NCBI GenBank assembly: GCA_003500165.1
Contig: DNSZ01000082.1
Coordinates: forward strand, 1 to 14,172
Length of the DNA: 14,172 nucleotides
Direction of reading: 5' to 3'
Origin: Paracoccaceae bacterium
GTDB lineage: Bacteria > Pseudomonadota > Alphaproteobacteria > Rhodobacterales > Rhodobacteraceae
The position numbers and the translations under genes are program-made. Shown here one piece after another: positions 1 through 7,354 of this stretch (positions are counted from its first letter, which is position 1; each line of letters opens with the position of its first letter). The notes under the pieces are model-generated. The model was not told the origin of the DNA, made no database searches, and worked only from the letters and a program-made list of their open reading frames with translations.

Positions 1-1020
1 GCCTATTCCAGGGAAATCACCCAGGAAGTCAGTTTCATCGGCCGCGGCGAAGCGATCGACAAGGTCGATCTGGTGGCCCGCGTCAGCGGCTTCCTGCAGG
101 AAGTCAGGGTCGAAAACGGCGCCGAGGTGGCGGCAGGCGACGTGCTGTTCCGGATCGAGCCCGACACCTATCAGGCTGCGGTCGCCGCGCGCGAGGCCGA
201 TCTTGCCAGCGCGAGGGCCAGCCTGGAACTGGCCGGGATCGAACTGCGCCGTACGGAGGAGCTGGTGCAGCGCGGGTCGAGCCCGCAATCCGAACTCGAC
301 GTCGCGCGGGCCGATCAGCAAAGCGCCGAGGCCGCGGTGAAGGCGGCCGATGCGGCCCTGCGGCAGGCCGAACTCGACCTTGGCTATACCGAGGTCACGG
401 CGCCTTTCGGCGGGCGGGTCGGCCGGATCGACCGCAGCGAGGGCGATCTGGTCGGCCCGACGACGGGACCGCTGGTGACCCTGGTGCGCGAGGCGCCGAT
501 CTTCGTCGCCTTTTCGCTGTCCGAGCGCCAGATGGTTACGTTGTTGCAGGAAATCCAGGAAAACGCCGGCAACGGTGCCAACATGGCCGATGGTCCGGCG
601 GTTCATGCCACCCTGCCCAATGGCACCGATCTGGGCGAAACGGGGACGATCGCCTTTGCCGACAACCGCGTCGACCCGACAACCGGAACGGTGACGATCC
701 GCGCGGAATTCGCCAACACCGATCGGCTGATCTTCGACGGCGCCTTTCTGACCGTCCGGATCGAGGCCCGCGCCCCGGTCGAACGGCTGCTGGTCCCGCA
801 AGCCTCGGTGCAGCGCGACCAGCAGGGCGATTTTGTTCTGGTCGTCAATGCGCAGGGCATGGTGGAGCAGCGCTATGTGACCACCGGCGATACGGTCGAG
901 ACCGACATGATCGTCACCGACGGGTTGCGTGAAGGCGAACAGGTGATCGTCGACGGCTTGCAGCGGGTGCGCCCGGGCGTGCCGGTCGATGCCGTGATCG
1001 CCGGCAGCCCGGTGGAGTAG
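1..1020 (+). CDS. RND efflux periplasmic adaptor subunit (HlyD/AcrA family), 5'-truncated by the window
   Basis: This is the membrane-fusion (adaptor) subunit of a tripartite RND efflux pump, linking the inner-membrane permease to an outer-membrane channel across the periplasm. The reading frame is open from base 1, so the true start, signal peptide and probable lipobox lie upstream; 339 residues remain. Numbering from the first codon, the first lipoyl half-motif spans about residues 22-56. An Ala/Glu/Arg-rich alpha-helical hairpin follows (about 57-126, with the turn near RGSSPQ). The second lipoyl half follows (about 127-154, with TAPFGGRVGRID), and then the beta-barrel and membrane-proximal domains. 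The stop is six bases before the permease start, so the two are surely co-transcribed. The substrate cannot be read from the sequence. The family call is near certain; no specific gene name is justified. Confidence 0.95.
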   Translation, partial: AYSREITQEVSFIGRGEAIDKVDLVARVSGFLQEVRVENGAEVAAGDVLFRIEPDTYQAAVAAREADLASARASLELAGIELRRTEELVQRGSSPQSELDVARADQQSAEAAVKAADAALRQAELDLGYTEVTAPFGGRVGRIDRSEGDLVGPTTGPLVTLVREAPIFVAFSLSERQMVTLLQEIQENAGNGANMADGPAVHATLPNGTDLGETGTIAFADNRVDPTTGTVTIRAEFANTDRLIFDGAFLTVRIEARAPVERLLVPQASVQRDQQGDFVLVVNAQGMVEQRYVTTGDTVETDMIVTDGLREGEQVIVDGLQRVRPGVPVDAVIAGSPVE

Positions 1021-1026
1021 GCGCGC

Positions 1027-4000
1027 ATGTTCTCGTCGATCTTCATCGCGCGCCCCAAAATGGCGATGGTCATATCGCTGGTGCTGACCATCATGGGCGC
1101 CATCGCCTATGCCGTCCTGCCGGTCGAACAGTTCCCGAACATCACGCCCCCGGTCGTCAACGTCTCGGCAAACTATACCGGTGCCAGCGCGACCACGGTG
1201 GAAAACACCGTCGCCGCGCCGATCGAGGCGCAGGTCAACGGCGTCGACGACATGCTCTACATGCAGTCCACCTCGGCCGATAACGGCTCCTATTCGCTGA
1301 ACATCACCTTCGCGGTCGGGACCGACCCCGACATGGCGTCGGTCAATGTGCAGAACCGGGCAGCCCAGGCGATGGCCAGCCTGCCGTCCGAGGTCACCGA
1401 TAACGGCGTGGTCACCCAGAAATCATCGACCAACATGCTGCTGGTGGCGGTCCTGACATCGCCCAACGGCACCTATGACGAGGTGTTCCTGTCGAACTAT
1501 GCGTCGATCAATCTGAAGGACGCGCTGGCGCGGGTGAACGGTGTCGGCAAGGCCGATATCCTGACAAATTTCGAATATGCGATGCGGATCTGGATGGATC
1601 CGGAAAAGATGACCGGGCTGGGCATCACCCCGAGTGATCTGATTGCAGCGATCCGCGACCAGAATCTGGAGGTGCCGGCCGGCCAGATCGGCACGCCGCC
1701 GGTGGCGGGCGATCAGCAATTCCAGTACACGGTGAAGGCCCGGGGGCGGCTGGTCACCGCCGAGGAATTCGCCAACATCATCATCCGCACCGGCGATGCG
1801 GGATCGGTCGTTCGGGTCGGGGATATTGCCCGAATCGAGCTCGGGGCGAATTACTACAACGCGTCGGGCCGCTTCGACGGCAGGGCCGCCACGGTGCTGG
1901 CGGTCTATCAGGCGCCGGGGGCGAACTCGCTGGCGGTGTCCGAGCGGGTGCTGGCCGAGCTCGAGCGGCTGTCGCGCAGCTTTCCCGACGATGTCGCCTA
2001 TGAGGTGCCGTTCAACTCCACCGATTTCGTCGAACAGTCGCTCAACGACGTGATCTCGACGCTGATCCTGACATTCACGCTGGTGATCGCGGTGGTGTTC
2101 GTCTTCCTGGGCTCGTTGCGGGCGACGATCATCCCGGCGGTGGCGATTCCGGTCTCGCTGATCGGCACCTTCGCGCTGCTGCTCGCCTTCGGCATGTCGC
2201 TGAACACGATTTCGCTGTTCGCGCTGGTGCTGGCCATCGGGATCGTCGTCGATGACGCCATCGTCGTGGTCGAGAATGTCGAGCGGATCATCGCCGAGGA
2301 GGGCTTGTCCCCGCCCGAGGCCACGGCCAAGGCGATGGGCCAGATCACCGGACCGGTGATCTCGACGACGCTGGTGCTGCTGGCGGTGTTCGTGCCGGTG
2401 ACCTTCATGCCTGGCATCGCGGGCGAGCTCTATTCGCAGTTCGCGGTGACGATATCGGTGGCCGTGGTGATCTCGTCGATCAATGCGCTGACGCTGTCGC
2501 CGGCGCTGGCCGCGCTGGTTCTTCGGCCCCGCGCCGGGCCGCCAAGGGGGTTTGTCGCGGCGTTCGAGCGGGTCATCGATACGGCGCGCAGCGGCTATGT
2601 CGCCATCGTCGCGCGCCTTGTCCGGGTGTCGATACTGGGCGTGGTGTTGATCGCGGCGCTGATCGCGGCGTCGGGCGCGCTGTTGCAGCGGATCCCCGCG
2701 GGCTTTTTGCCGCTGGAGGATAACGGCTATCTGTTCGTCGACATCCAGTTGCCCGATGCCGCGGCGCTGGGTCGGACCGAGCGTGTGACCGATCGGCTTA
2801 ACGAACAGATTCTGGCGCTGGACGGGGTCGAGAACACCATCCTTGTGAACGGGTTCAGCATGCTTTCCGGCGCAGGCTCGAACGGGGCGATGATCATCGT
2901 CACCCTCACCGGCTGGGACGCGCGGGACAAGGATGCCTTCGATATCCTGTCCGAGGTCCTTGCGATCGCCAATCAGGAGGCCGCGGCCAGCGTCATCGCC
3001 TTCAACCCGCCGCCGATCCCCGGGTTGGGGATGAGCGCGGGCGTCGAAATGATGGTCCAACAGACTGGCGGCGGCACCGCGCAGGACCTGTCGGCCGCGA
3101 TCGGTTCGCTGGTCTATGCCGCCAACCAGCGGCCCGAACTGGCGCAGGCCTATTCCACGTTTCGGGCGAATGTGCCCCAGGTCTTCGTCGATCTGGACCG
3201 GGACAAGGCGAAGACGCTGGATGTGCCGGTGTCTGCGGTATTCCAGACCCTGCAGGCCCAGCTGGGGTCGTACTATGTCAACGACTTCAACCTGTTCGGC
3301 CGGGTCTACAAGGTGCTGATCCAGGCCGATGGCAGCTATCGCGACAAGATCGAAGACATTGGCAACCTCTATGTCCGGTCGGAAACCGGGAACATGGTGC
3401 CGCTGTCGACGCTGGTCGATGTCGAGCGGATTCTGGGCCCTGTCGTGCTGACCCGTTTCAACCTGTTCCGCGCGGCCAGCGTCACCGGCGTTCCCGCGCC
3501 GGGCCTGTCCACCGGCGACGCGATCACGGTCTTGCAGGAGGAGGCGGAAACCGCCCTGCCGCCCGGCTATGGGTATGAATGGACCGGCACCGCCCAGCAG
3601 CAGCTGGAAGGCGCCGGGCTGGTGATTGTGATCCTCGCCATGGCGGTGCTGTTCGGCTATCTGTTCCTGGTCGCCCAGTACGAGAGCTGGACCATGCCGG
3701 TGGCGATCCTGCTGTCGGTGACGGTGGCGCTGTTCGGGGCGATCGCGGCGGTGGGGCTGGTGGGCAGCGACATCAATCTGTACACCCAGATCGGGATGAT
3801 CATGCTGATCGGGCTGGGGGCGAAGAACGCCATCCTGATCGTCGAGTTCGCGATGGAACGCCATGCCCGGGGCATGGCAATGCGCGAGGCCGCCGTGACC
3901 GCCGCAGGCCAGCGTTTCCGCGCCGTGATGATGACGGCGCTGTCGTTTCTGCTGGGGGTCGTGCCGCTGGTGGTCGCGTCGGGTGCCGGCGCGGCCAGCC

Positions 4001-4152
4001 AGCAGGCGATCGGGATCGCCGTGTTTGGCGGCATGCTTGCGGCCACCGTTCTGGGGGTCGTCCTGATCCCGGTGCTGTATGTGGTGATCCAGAGCCTGCG
4101 CGACCGGATCAAGCGGCTTGGAGTGGGCGACCGGGCCCAGAAGCCGTCATGA
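1027..4152 (+). CDS. RND efflux transporter permease subunit (AcrB/MexB-type, HAE1-like)
   Basis: This is the inner-membrane proton/drug antiporter of the pump whose adaptor is encoded just upstream. Its 1041 residues match the usual AcrB/MexB length. It starts with the typical short cytoplasmic MFSSIFIARPKMA and TM1, followed by the conserved LPVEQFPNITPPVV stretch of the porter domain. The TM4 proton-relay pair is D409-D410 in GIVVDDAIVVVENVER (AcrB D407/D408), and the matching TM10 lysine is K933 in GLGAKNAILIVEF (AcrB K940). Two copies of the porter/TM architecture are present, so the protein is complete. The ATG at 1027 is preceded by GGTGGAG overlapping the end of the adaptor gene, a good ribosome site. 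No outer-membrane factor gene follows, so the pump probably borrows a TolC-like channel encoded elsewhere. Drug, solvent or aromatic-acid export are all possible. Confidence 0.96.
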   Translation: MFSSIFIARPKMAMVISLVLTIMGAIAYAVLPVEQFPNITPPVVNVSANYTGASATTVENTVAAPIEAQVNGVDDMLYMQSTSADNGSYSLNITFAVGTDPDMASVNVQNRAAQAMASLPSEVTDNGVVTQKSSTNMLLVAVLTSPNGTYDEVFLSNYASINLKDALARVNGVGKADILTNFEYAMRIWMDPEKMTGLGITPSDLIAAIRDQNLEVPAGQIGTPPVAGDQQFQYTVKARGRLVTAEEFANIIIRTGDAGSVVRVGDIARIELGANYYNASGRFDGRAATVLAVYQAPGANSLAVSERVLAELERLSRSFPDDVAYEVPFNSTDFVEQSLNDVISTLILTFTLVIAVVFVFLGSLRATIIPAVAIPVSLIGTFALLLAFGMSLNTISLFALVLAIGIVVDDAIVVVENVERIIAEEGLSPPEATAKAMGQITGPVISTTLVLLAVFVPVTFMPGIAGELYSQFAVTISVAVVISSINALTLSPALAALVLRPRAGPPRGFVAAFERVIDTARSGYVAIVARLVRVSILGVVLIAALIAASGALLQRIPAGFLPLEDNGYLFVDIQLPDAAALGRTERVTDRLNEQILALDGVENTILVNGFSMLSGAGSNGAMIIVTLTGWDARDKDAFDILSEVLAIANQEAAASVIAFNPPPIPGLGMSAGVEMMVQQTGGGTAQDLSAAIGSLVYAANQRPELAQAYSTFRANVPQVFVDLDRDKAKTLDVPVSAVFQTLQAQLGSYYVNDFNLFGRVYKVLIQADGSYRDKIEDIGNLYVRSETGNMVPLSTLVDVERILGPVVLTRFNLFRAASVTGVPAPGLSTGDAITVLQEEAETALPPGYGYEWTGTAQQQLEGAGLVIVILAMAVLFGYLFLVAQYESWTMPVAILLSVTVALFGAIAAVGLVGSDINLYTQIGMIMLIGLGAKNAILIVEFAMERHARGMAMREAAVTAAGQRFRAVMMTALSFLLGVVPLVVASGAGAASQQAIGIAVFGGMLAATVLGVVLIPVLYVVIQSLRDRIKRLGVGDRAQKPS

Positions 4153-4156
4153 GGCA

Positions 4157-4192
4157 GAAACGAAAAGGGCCCGCCGGAGACCGGCAGGCCCT
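4157..4192 (-). terminator. Rho-independent terminator of the polysaccharide operon, possibly bidirectional
   Basis: Bases 4166-4192 form a hairpin. AGGGCC (4166-4171) pairs with GGCCCT (4187-4192), then comes one C/A mismatch, then GCCGG (4173-4177) pairs with CCGGC (4181-4185) around an AGA loop. Read on the - strand, the stem is followed by TTTTCGTTTC, a reasonable U-tract, so it should end transcription after the small secreted-protein gene (stop at 4213). On the + strand the stem is followed by GTGTCGTC with no U-tract, so it would end the RND transcript only weakly. It lies in the 60-bp gap between convergent genes. Confidence 0.75.
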
Positions 4193-4212
4193 GTGTCGTC
4201 AACCTGACGCGA

Positions 4213-4446
4213 CTACCGGGTGGTGGTCGCCGAGTTGCCGCCACTGCTCGAAGCGGCGATGATCGCGCCGACGGCAATGACGCCGCCGGCGATGGCACCA
4301 GCGGTCAGACCGACCGACGCGGTCGATGCAACGGGGACGGCAACGCCACCGGCCGTTCCGGCGGGGGCCGCTGGCGCGACTTCCTGCGCCGAAACCATGG
4401 CGGGCAACATCAGGGCGGCGGCGGTGATGGCAATCGTCTTCTTCAT
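4213..4446 (-). CDS. Small secreted Ala/Gly/Ser/Thr-rich protein, YjbE/GfcA-like
   Basis: This encodes a 77-residue protein. It has a clear signal peptide (MKKTIAITAAALMLPAMVSAQ, likely cleaved after VSA), then a Pro/Ala-rich linker. A small-residue hydrophobic stretch rich in Gly/Ala (about residues 43-66, TAGAIAGGVIAVGAII) resembles a glycine-zipper membrane helix. The tail is polar Ser/Gly/Thr (SSSGGNSATTTR). The start is set by the signal peptide and by GGAGAG about six bases upstream of the ATG. Enterobacterial YjbE and GfcA are also small exported proteins of low complexity with Ser/Thr-rich tails, encoded next to yjbF/gfcB. Size, composition and neighbourhood match; detailed sequence homology cannot be asserted. 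A role in exopolysaccharide secretion is inferred from context only. An 80-bp gap separates it from the lipoprotein gene and may hold its own promoter. Confidence 0.8.
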   Translation of the reverse strand: MKKTIAITAAALMLPAMVSAQEVAPAAPAGTAGGVAVPVASTASVGLTAGAIAGGVIAVGAIIAASSSGGNSATTTR

Positions 4447-4477
4447 GGCGTCTCTCCAACGGTAAGATGCGGCTTTG

Positions 4478-4508
4478 ATCATAAATAGCAGGCAGCCCAT
4501 GGCATGGG
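4478..4508 (-). promoter_or_regulatory. Candidate promoter and palindromic operator before the small secreted-protein gene
   Basis: The 80-bp gap between the YjbF-like gene and the small gene holds a TATGAT -10-like hexamer (- strand, 4483-4478), about 31 bases before the ATG. The perfect inverted repeat CCCATG-G-CATGGG (4496-4508) covers the place where a -35 box would sit at 17-bp spacing, and outer GGC/GCC arms (4491-4493, 4511-4513) extend the symmetry. No good -35 hexamer is visible, which fits either an activated promoter or chance. The single-base centre makes a stable RNA hairpin unlikely, so a protein-binding site is more natural than an attenuator. Confidence 0.35.
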
Positions 4509-4526
4509 AAGCCCCAAAAATGCACG

Positions 4527-5156
4527 TCAATCGATAAGGCGCTGGATCGTGATATATCCGACACTCGGGCTGACCCACTGGCGCGCCTGGCGGATGCTGC
4601 CATCGCGGTCCAGCCAGTAACTGTTGACCAGCTTGCCGGCCGACCCGTCGCAGGTTTCGTCGACCCGCTTGCCGGTCCACGCCTGACCGAGCAGCGCGAC
4701 CGTCTCCATCCCCAATTCGGTGACTTCGCATGCCCAGGCGAGCGTCAGCGTGGTATCATCGGGCCCGATATACTGGTTGATGCGCCGCGAGGTGCCGCGT
4801 GCCACCCGCAAGTCGGGCGCCGAGCTGGCCATCAGGTCTTCGCCCAGGCCGCGCGTGCCGATCAGCGCACCGTCGCGCAGGATCAGCGCAACTTGGTTTT
4901 GCGTCCACCAGGTCACGATCGGGCCGTCGACCATGGCGATGCCCAGAAACGCCTCGGCATTGCGCGATGGCAGGGCGGCGTACAGCAACGGATCGGTGAA
5001 GTCGCCGATCATGGCGCGGGTCAGCGGCTGCGGCGGGGGGGCTGTTTGCGCCCGCACATATTGTCGAATGGCGTCGTAGCCTTCGAACCCGTCCTGCGAG
5101 TTGCCGCAGGCGGTCAGCCCCAGCAGGCTGGCAACGGCGATCAGCGACCATCTCAT
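4527..5156 (-). CDS. YjbF/GfcB family outer-membrane lipoprotein (exopolysaccharide secretion)
   Basis: This encodes a predicted lipoprotein of 209 residues, close to E. coli YjbF. The signal sequence MRWSLIAVASLLGLTAC ends in a textbook lipobox (LTAC, Cys17). The +2 residue is Gly, not Asp, so outer-membrane delivery by Lol is expected. The body carries WWTQNQVALILRDGALIGTRGLGEDL, typical of the YjbF/GfcB family (group 4 capsule / yjb exopolysaccharide lipoproteins), then a C-terminal strand-rich part. The start at 5156 is chosen over an in-frame start at 5189: its ATG overlaps the TGA of the upstream YjbH-like gene as ATGA, and it places the signal peptide at the N-terminus. The protein presumably works with the YjbH-like outer-membrane protein at the cell surface. 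The biochemical function of the family is not well defined. Confidence 0.88.
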   Translation of the reverse strand: MRWSLIAVASLLGLTACGNSQDGFEGYDAIRQYVRAQTAPPPQPLTRAMIGDFTDPLLYAALPSRNAEAFLGIAMVDGPIVTWWTQNQVALILRDGALIGTRGLGEDLMASSAPDLRVARGTSRRINQYIGPDDTTLTLAWACEVTELGMETVALLGQAWTGKRVDETCDGSAGKLVNSYWLDRDGSIRQARQWVSPSVGYITIQRLID

Positions 5157-7354
5157 CGCCAGAACCTCGCGCTGGTATCGTCGATCCAATATTCCTGGTA
5201 ATCGCGCACCAGCGGATACAGGCGGTCCGCGACGATCAGCGGCTGGCCGCCATCGCGGGCCAGAGAGCGCAGGACGGTTCTGGATTTCCGGCGGCTCGGC
5301 TGCCCGATGAACCAGGACAGCGGGACCGTCAGCTCGATGCCCTTGTCGAACGAGCCTTCGCCGAACTGCTCGGCCGAAACATCGGTAAAGGTCGCAAAGG
5401 CGCCCAGCTGCCAGCCATTGCGAAAGGTGCGGCGGAACGCGACCGTGGTGCCCCAGTCGCCCGCCAGATAGCGCCCGGCGGCGATCTGGGCTTCGTAGCC
5501 GTTTCCGAACCCGTAATAGGCGGTCAGGTGGCCGGTAACGACGTCGTAATCCTGAAAGCCAAGCTGCATGTCATAGTCGCGCTGGACGGCGTAGTTCAGT
5601 TCCGCCCCCAGGGCCAGGCGCGACTCGACCGGTTTCCACAGCAGTTCCGTCGACACGCCGCCGAACATCGGTTCGAGATAGCCAACCGTGGCCCGGCCAT
5701 ACAGGTTGCGCCCGGGCTTGAAGAAGTAGGCCGCCGTCAGCTCGGAAAGGCCGGGATCCCCTTCCCTGGCGTAAAGCGCGAAATCCGACCGAACGCGCGG
5801 CAGTTCCGAATTCGAAGTCCGATCGATCTGGTCGAGGTTGCCGACAATGCGCCCGGCAACCGCGCCGTTCAGCACCAGGCCGGGCAAAGCCTCGTAGCGA
5901 CCCCATAGACGCAGGTCGAGATCACCACGAACGGGCTGTTCGGGATCGAAGAAGCTCAGCTCCAGGTCGGGTTCGAGACCCCAATGAAACTTGCTGTAGC
6001 GGCCGTCTGCATAGGCCGACCATGCCGGCCGCGGGCCCGGGTCCGAAAAGACGGCACGCTCCACGATCTGGGCCCCGCCATTGAGCGCGTTCGCCAGCTC
6101 CTCGACATCCGACCGCTGCAGCGTGATGCGCGATATCGGAAGGCCGCGATGGACGGGGATGATGTGAAAGACCTCGACCGAGGCGGGCAAGGTGCGGGTC
6201 AGGATGCGTGCGGCGCGCCCGATCGCCTGTGCCGCGACATTGTAGCGGTCGTTCTGAAGCCAGAGCGTGGCCTCGGTCGCGTTGACCTCGAAGGCTTCCA
6301 GCGCCATGCCCTCCCGCGCCAGCCAGGTCTCGATATCGGCGGCGATGATCGCATCGGCATTGGCCTCTTGTGTCCAGGCTGTGGACCAGGCGCCGGGATC
6401 GTCGGCACGCCGCACGCGGACGGCGACCGGGGCGGGGGCAGGTTCGATACTGCCCGGGTTGGGCGGATCGTTTGGATTGAAACTCAGCTTGGCGAAGACG
6501 CCGAGTTCGCTGCCATACATCGAATAGGCGCCGATCGCAAAGCCGTCGGCGACCTCGTAGGTGGCGCCGAAATTGAACGAGGAGTTGCGGTCGAAGACCC
6601 CGCGTTCGTCCGATTCGAGGGTATAGGCGTCCGAGGAGTATTCGGCCTTCAGCGTCAGCCGGTCGGTCGGTTGCCATTCGATGCCACCGAACGGGGCGAC
6701 CGGCCCGCGAAACCACTGACTGGTGTTGGGGTTGCCGCCCTCGCCGATGTCGATCGGCGGGCGGGTGCCGGTGTTGCCGAACGCGCCGGAACTTCCCAGC
6801 CGGCCCCAGCCAAGCCCGGCGGTGATCTTCAACTGGTCGGTCAGATGCTTGGTGGCGACGATGTACTCGCCGGAATAGAGCCCTGTTCCGGCGAAATCCT
6901 GCAGGCCGATCGTGACCGCCGGCACCCAGCTGGCCCACTGCCCCTCGTCGATGGCGCGCAAACGCAGGTCGAAACCGCGGTCGTAATAGGTTGCGAAGCC
7001 CCCCGAATTCCAGTCCTGGATCGCGCTGTAGCGAAACGCGCCCGACAGGCGCGGTGCGATCTGGAACGCCAGGGTGGTCCGCGTGATCCCGCCAAAGTTC
7101 GATATCGTCGTACTGATCTGGCCATTGGGCTGGCTTTCGGCGCTCGGCATGTCGATCAGACCGGTGACGCCATAGAAGTTCAGTGTCGGCCGGCTGCGTT
7201 CTTGCGCCTGGGCGCCAGCCGCCACCGCCAGCGTGATTCCCAAGGCGGCGGCGCAGGATCCGCTTCGCCGAATCGCTGTCCAACCCGTCAATCCGGCCCC
7301 CACGTTCCCCGCGCGTGTCATATCGGGTAGATCACGATCGCTGGCTGCGTTCAA
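5153..7354 (-). CDS. YjbH/GfcD-like outer-membrane protein of exopolysaccharide secretion
   Basis: This encodes a 733-residue exported protein, similar in length to E. coli YjbH (about 700). A hydrophobic segment (about residues 34-48) ends in AQAQ, a likely signal-peptidase site after residue 50. The mature start NFYGVTGLIDMPSAES is characteristic of the YjbH family. The rest is dense in alternating aromatic/polar strands, for instance around GLGWGRLG and FATFTDVSAEQFGEGS, consistent with an outer-membrane beta-barrel. The C-terminus is RFWR and lacks the usual final aromatic residue. Start choice: TTG at 7354 overlaps the dehydratase TGA (TTGA) and has AGGGG upstream. An ATG at 7321 is the alternative but has a poor ribosome site; both keep the signal peptide. 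The gene overlaps the next one by ATGA. It is probably the outer-membrane conduit or scaffold for the polymer made by this operon. Confidence 0.88.
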   Translation of the reverse strand: MNAASDRDLPDMTRAGNVGAGLTGWTAIRRSGSCAAALGITLAVAAGAQAQERSRPTLNFYGVTGLIDMPSAESQPNGQISTTISNFGGITRTTLAFQIAPRLSGAFRYSAIQDWNSGGFATYYDRGFDLRLRAIDEGQWASWVPAVTIGLQDFAGTGLYSGEYIVATKHLTDQLKITAGLGWGRLGSSGAFGNTGTRPPIDIGEGGNPNTSQWFRGPVAPFGGIEWQPTDRLTLKAEYSSDAYTLESDERGVFDRNSSFNFGATYEVADGFAIGAYSMYGSELGVFAKLSFNPNDPPNPGSIEPAPAPVAVRVRRADDPGAWSTAWTQEANADAIIAADIETWLAREGMALEAFEVNATEATLWLQNDRYNVAAQAIGRAARILTRTLPASVEVFHIIPVHRGLPISRITLQRSDVEELANALNGGAQIVERAVFSDPGPRPAWSAYADGRYSKFHWGLEPDLELSFFDPEQPVRGDLDLRLWGRYEALPGLVLNGAVAGRIVGNLDQIDRTSNSELPRVRSDFALYAREGDPGLSELTAAYFFKPGRNLYGRATVGYLEPMFGGVSTELLWKPVESRLALGAELNYAVQRDYDMQLGFQDYDVVTGHLTAYYGFGNGYEAQIAAGRYLAGDWGTTVAFRRTFRNGWQLGAFATFTDVSAEQFGEGSFDKGIELTVPLSWFIGQPSRRKSRTVLRSLARDGGQPLIVADRLYPLVRDYQEYWIDDTSARFWR

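Noticed and set aside
1423..3864. An 813-codon open frame antisense to the RND permease gene
   Set aside because: It is a mirror of the permease codons in high-GC DNA. The translation is full of His/Arg/Asp/Gln low-complexity sequence with no domain, and the + strand gene is a complete AcrB-type protein.
4220..4465. An 81-codon + strand frame over the small secreted-protein gene
   Set aside because: It mirrors the - strand gene. The - strand product has a proper signal peptide and ribosome site, and this one has neither.
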